Part shown: in pieces, positions 61,853 to 64,000 of the stretch
Position numbering within the stretch: position 1 is the stretch's first letter
Layout: every line of letters starts with the position of its first letter
Source: Chamaelirium japonicum
Taxonomy: Eukaryota; Streptophyta; Magnoliopsida; Liliales; Melanthiaceae
Reading direction: 5' to 3'
DNA length: 64,000 nucleotides
Assembly: GCA_947650365.1 (NCBI GenBank)
Contig: CANTAL010000138.1
Location: forward strand, 372,001 to 436,000
Notes under the pieces: model-generated
Told to the model about the DNA's origin: nothing
Database searches by the model: none
The model's input: only the letters and a program-made list of their open reading frames with translations
Made by a program: the position numbers and the translations under genes

Positions 61853-64000
61853 ACGAATGTATCCATTCTAATTCATTCGTTCGATCCATTCTAATTCATT
61901 CGTACAATCCATTCTAATTCATTCGCACGATCCATTCGCATTCACTCAAACGATCCATTCTAATTCATTCATATGATCCATTCTAATTCATTCGCACGAA
62001 TGTAGCCATTCTAATTCATTCGTACGATCCATTCTAATTCATTTGTACGAATGTATCCACTCTAATTCATTCATACGATCCATTCTAATTCATTCGCACG
62101 AATGTATCCATTCCAATTCATTCGTACGATCCATTCTAATTCATTCACACAATCTATTCTAATTCATTCGTACGATCAATTCTAATTCATTAGCATGATC
62201 CATTCTAATTTATTTGTACGATCTATTCTATTTCATTCGTACAATTCATTCTTACTCAATCGTGTGATCCATTCTAATCCATTCGCACAATCTATTCAAA
62301 TTCATTCGTACGATCCATTCTATTTCATTCGTACGATCCATTCTAATTTATACGATCCTTTCTATTTCATTCATACGATCCATTTTAATTCATTCGCACG
62401 ATCCATTCTAATTCATTCATACGATCCATTCTAATTCATTCGTACGATCCATTCTAATTTTTTCGTATGATCTATTCTAATTCCTTCGTACGATCCATTC
62501 TAATTCCTTCGTACGATCCATTCAAATTCATTCGCACGAATCTATCCATTCTAATTCATTCGTACGATCCATTCTAATTCATTCGCGCGATCCATTCTAA
62601 TTCATTAATACGATCCAAGAAAATTCATTCATACGATCTATTCTAATTCATTCGCACGAATATATCCTTTCTAATTCATTCGTACGATCCATTCTAATTC
62701 ATTCGCACAATCTATTCTAATTCATTAGTACGATCCATTCTAATTTATTCGTACGATCCATTCTAATTCATTAGCTCGATTCAAATTCATTTATCCGTAC
62801 GATCTATTCTATTTCATTCGTACGATCCATTCTTATCGCACGATCCATTCTAATTCATTCGCACGATCCATTCTCCATTCTAATTCCTTCGTACGATCCA
62901 TTCTAATTCCTTCATATCCATTCTAATTCACTCATACGATCCATTCTAATTCATTCATACGATCCATTCTAATTCATTCGCATGAATGTATCCATTCTAA
63001 TTCATTCGTACGATCCATTCTAATTTATTCGCACAATCTATTCTAATTCATTTATACGATCCATCCTAATTCATTCGCACGAATGTATCCATTCTAATTC
63101 ATTCGTACAATCCATTCTATTTCATTCGTACGATCCATTCTTACTCATTCGTACGATCCATTCGTATCCATTCTAATTCATTTGTACGATCTATTCTAAT
63201 TCATTCTTACGATCCATTCTAATTTATTAATACGATCCAATCTAATTCATTCATACGATCCATTCTAATTCATTCGTACGATCCATTCTAATTCATTCGC
63301 ACGATCCATTCTAATTCATTCACACGATCCATTCTAATTCATTCATACGATCCATTCTAATTCATTCGTACTATCCATTCTAATTCATTCGCACGATCCA
63401 TTCTAATTCATTCGCACGAATGTATCCATTCTAATACATTCGTATGATCCATTCTAATTCATTCACACAATCCATTCTAATTCATTCATACAATCCATTC
63501 TATTTCTTTTGCACAAATGTATCCATTCTAATTCATTCGTACGATCCATTCTAATTCATTCGTACGATCTATTCTAATTTCTTCGTATGATCTATTCTAA
63601 TTCCTTCGTACGATCCATTCTAATTCCTTCGTACGATCCATTCAAATTAATTCGCACGAATCTATCCATTCTAATTCATTCGTACGATCAATTCTAATTC
63701 ATTCGCACGATCCATTCTAATTCAATAATACGATCCAATCTAATTCATTCATACGATCTATTCTAATTCATTCGCACGAATATATCCTTTCTAATTCATT
63801 CGTACGATCCATTCTAATTCATTCACACAATCTATTCTAATTCATTAGTACGATCCATTCTAATTCATTCGTACGAACCATTCTAATTCATTAGCACGAT
63901 CCAAATTCATTTATCCGTACGATCTATTCTATTTCATTCGTACGATCCATTCTTATCGCACGATCCATTCTAATTCATTCGCACGATCCATTCTCCATTC
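61853..64000 (+). repeat. F block 26 (continues beyond window)
   Basis: Fourth copy of the forward arm: cassette 342 bp after J1 (62195-62434) and the CCAAATTC marker 588 bp later (62783). A second CCAAATTC marker lies at 63903, about 1.1 kb on. The window ends within a TCTCCATTC form that also occurs near 62873. Confidence 0.93.
62195..62434 (+). repeat. 240-bp cassette, forward copy
   Basis: Full length, with TTTATTTGTACG, CGTGTGATCC and CCTTTCTATTTC changes; 342 bp after J1 and 588 bp before the CCAAATTC marker. Confidence 0.93.

Larger units (their letters stand above)
1..64000. repeat. 23-bp satellite DNA, bidirectional array filling the window
   Basis: Seen: the entire window is made of variants of a 23-bp unit (20 of its bases are CATTCGTACGATCCATTCTA; example 148-170). 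The unit is about 35% GC, has two CpGs around the palindromic core CGTACG, a GATC beside it, and strong strand asymmetry (6 C versus 2 G; 15 pyrimidines of 23). Units occur in both orientations in alternating blocks. Length variants recur: 28 bp (insertion of ATGTA or ATGAA after the core), 19 bp (CATACGATCC without the first CATTCG part) and 15 bp (core deleted, reading TTCAATCCATTCTAA). No stretch over 100 bp lacks the unit. Inferred: eukaryotic satellite or heterochromatin. The family is not one I recognise. Confidence 0.97.

Noticed and set aside
1-64000. CRISPR array
   Set aside because: There are no unique spacers; the unit is contiguous with itself.
1-64000. Human or primate satellite II/III, because CATTC is a rotation of ATTCC
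   Set aside because: The unit is a defined 23-mer with CGTACGATC and TAATT parts and no runs of the pentamer, so the resemblance is limited to short pieces.
1-64000. Plasmid or phage iterons and a replication origin
   Set aside because: Iteron groups are a handful of repeats beside a rep gene. Here thousands of units occur with no gene.
1-64000. Centromere protein box (CENP-B type) or telomere repeat
   Set aside because: I did not see a CENP-B box-like motif (TTCG....A..CGGG) or any telomere-type hexamer or heptamer run. A centromeric role is possible but not shown by the sequence.

Overview
The whole 64 kb window is one satellite DNA. It is built from a 23-bp unit, of which 20 bases read CATTCGTACGATCCATTCTA and the other three are ATT (a clean example is 148-170). 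Dividing length by unit size gives roughly 2,700-2,800 units. I see no protein-coding gene, RNA gene, transposon, CRISPR array or unique single-copy stretch. The open frames that exist are translations of the satellite: 23 bp is not a multiple of 3, so three units make a 69-bp, 23-residue pseudo-repeat with one in-frame TAA in the consensus, and long frames appear only where that TAA is mutated. The sequence suggests a eukaryotic heterochromatic region (centromeric, subtelomeric or another satellite block). I cannot name the species. Two CpGs per unit with abundant CG to TG/CA variants suggest a genome with cytosine methylation.

The array is not simply head-to-tail. It consists of 52 alternating blocks: 26 'F' blocks (unit as written above on the + strand, about 36 kb) and 26 'R' blocks (reverse complement, about 28 kb). 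Blocks range from about 40-80 bp (4-6 kb for the largest) and are separated by 51 orientation switches. Junction coordinates are mostly dyad centres and are good to about 10 bp. The junctions are not random: 24 of 26 R-to-F junctions fall into four recurrent sequence classes and 14 of 25 F-to-R junctions into three. Five of these seven classes occur in both orientations, meaning that already inverted structures were later copied in the opposite direction.

Layout: 1-14.1 kb, older-looking alternating blocks with a long F block (8.75-12.6 kb). 14.2-19.9 kb, a nearly identical 2,851-bp direct tandem duplication that carries whole F/R/F/R structures. 20-32.4 kb, R-dominated, with two long R blocks (22.2-25.3, 26.3-28.7 kb). 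32.4-36.6 kb, a 2,079/2,056-bp tandem duplication. 36.6-42.8 kb, mixed blocks, including a stretch matching both 3.3 kb and 20.7 kb. 42.9-57.7 kb, a tandem duplication of about 7.3-7.5 kb. 57.7-64 kb, partial further copies. A 240-bp variant cassette recurs 17 times (11 F, 6 R), and a 588-bp spacing between two internal markers is conserved exactly in four copies. These nested copies differ mainly by whole 23-bp units and by CpG transitions, the pattern expected from unequal exchange and template switching.
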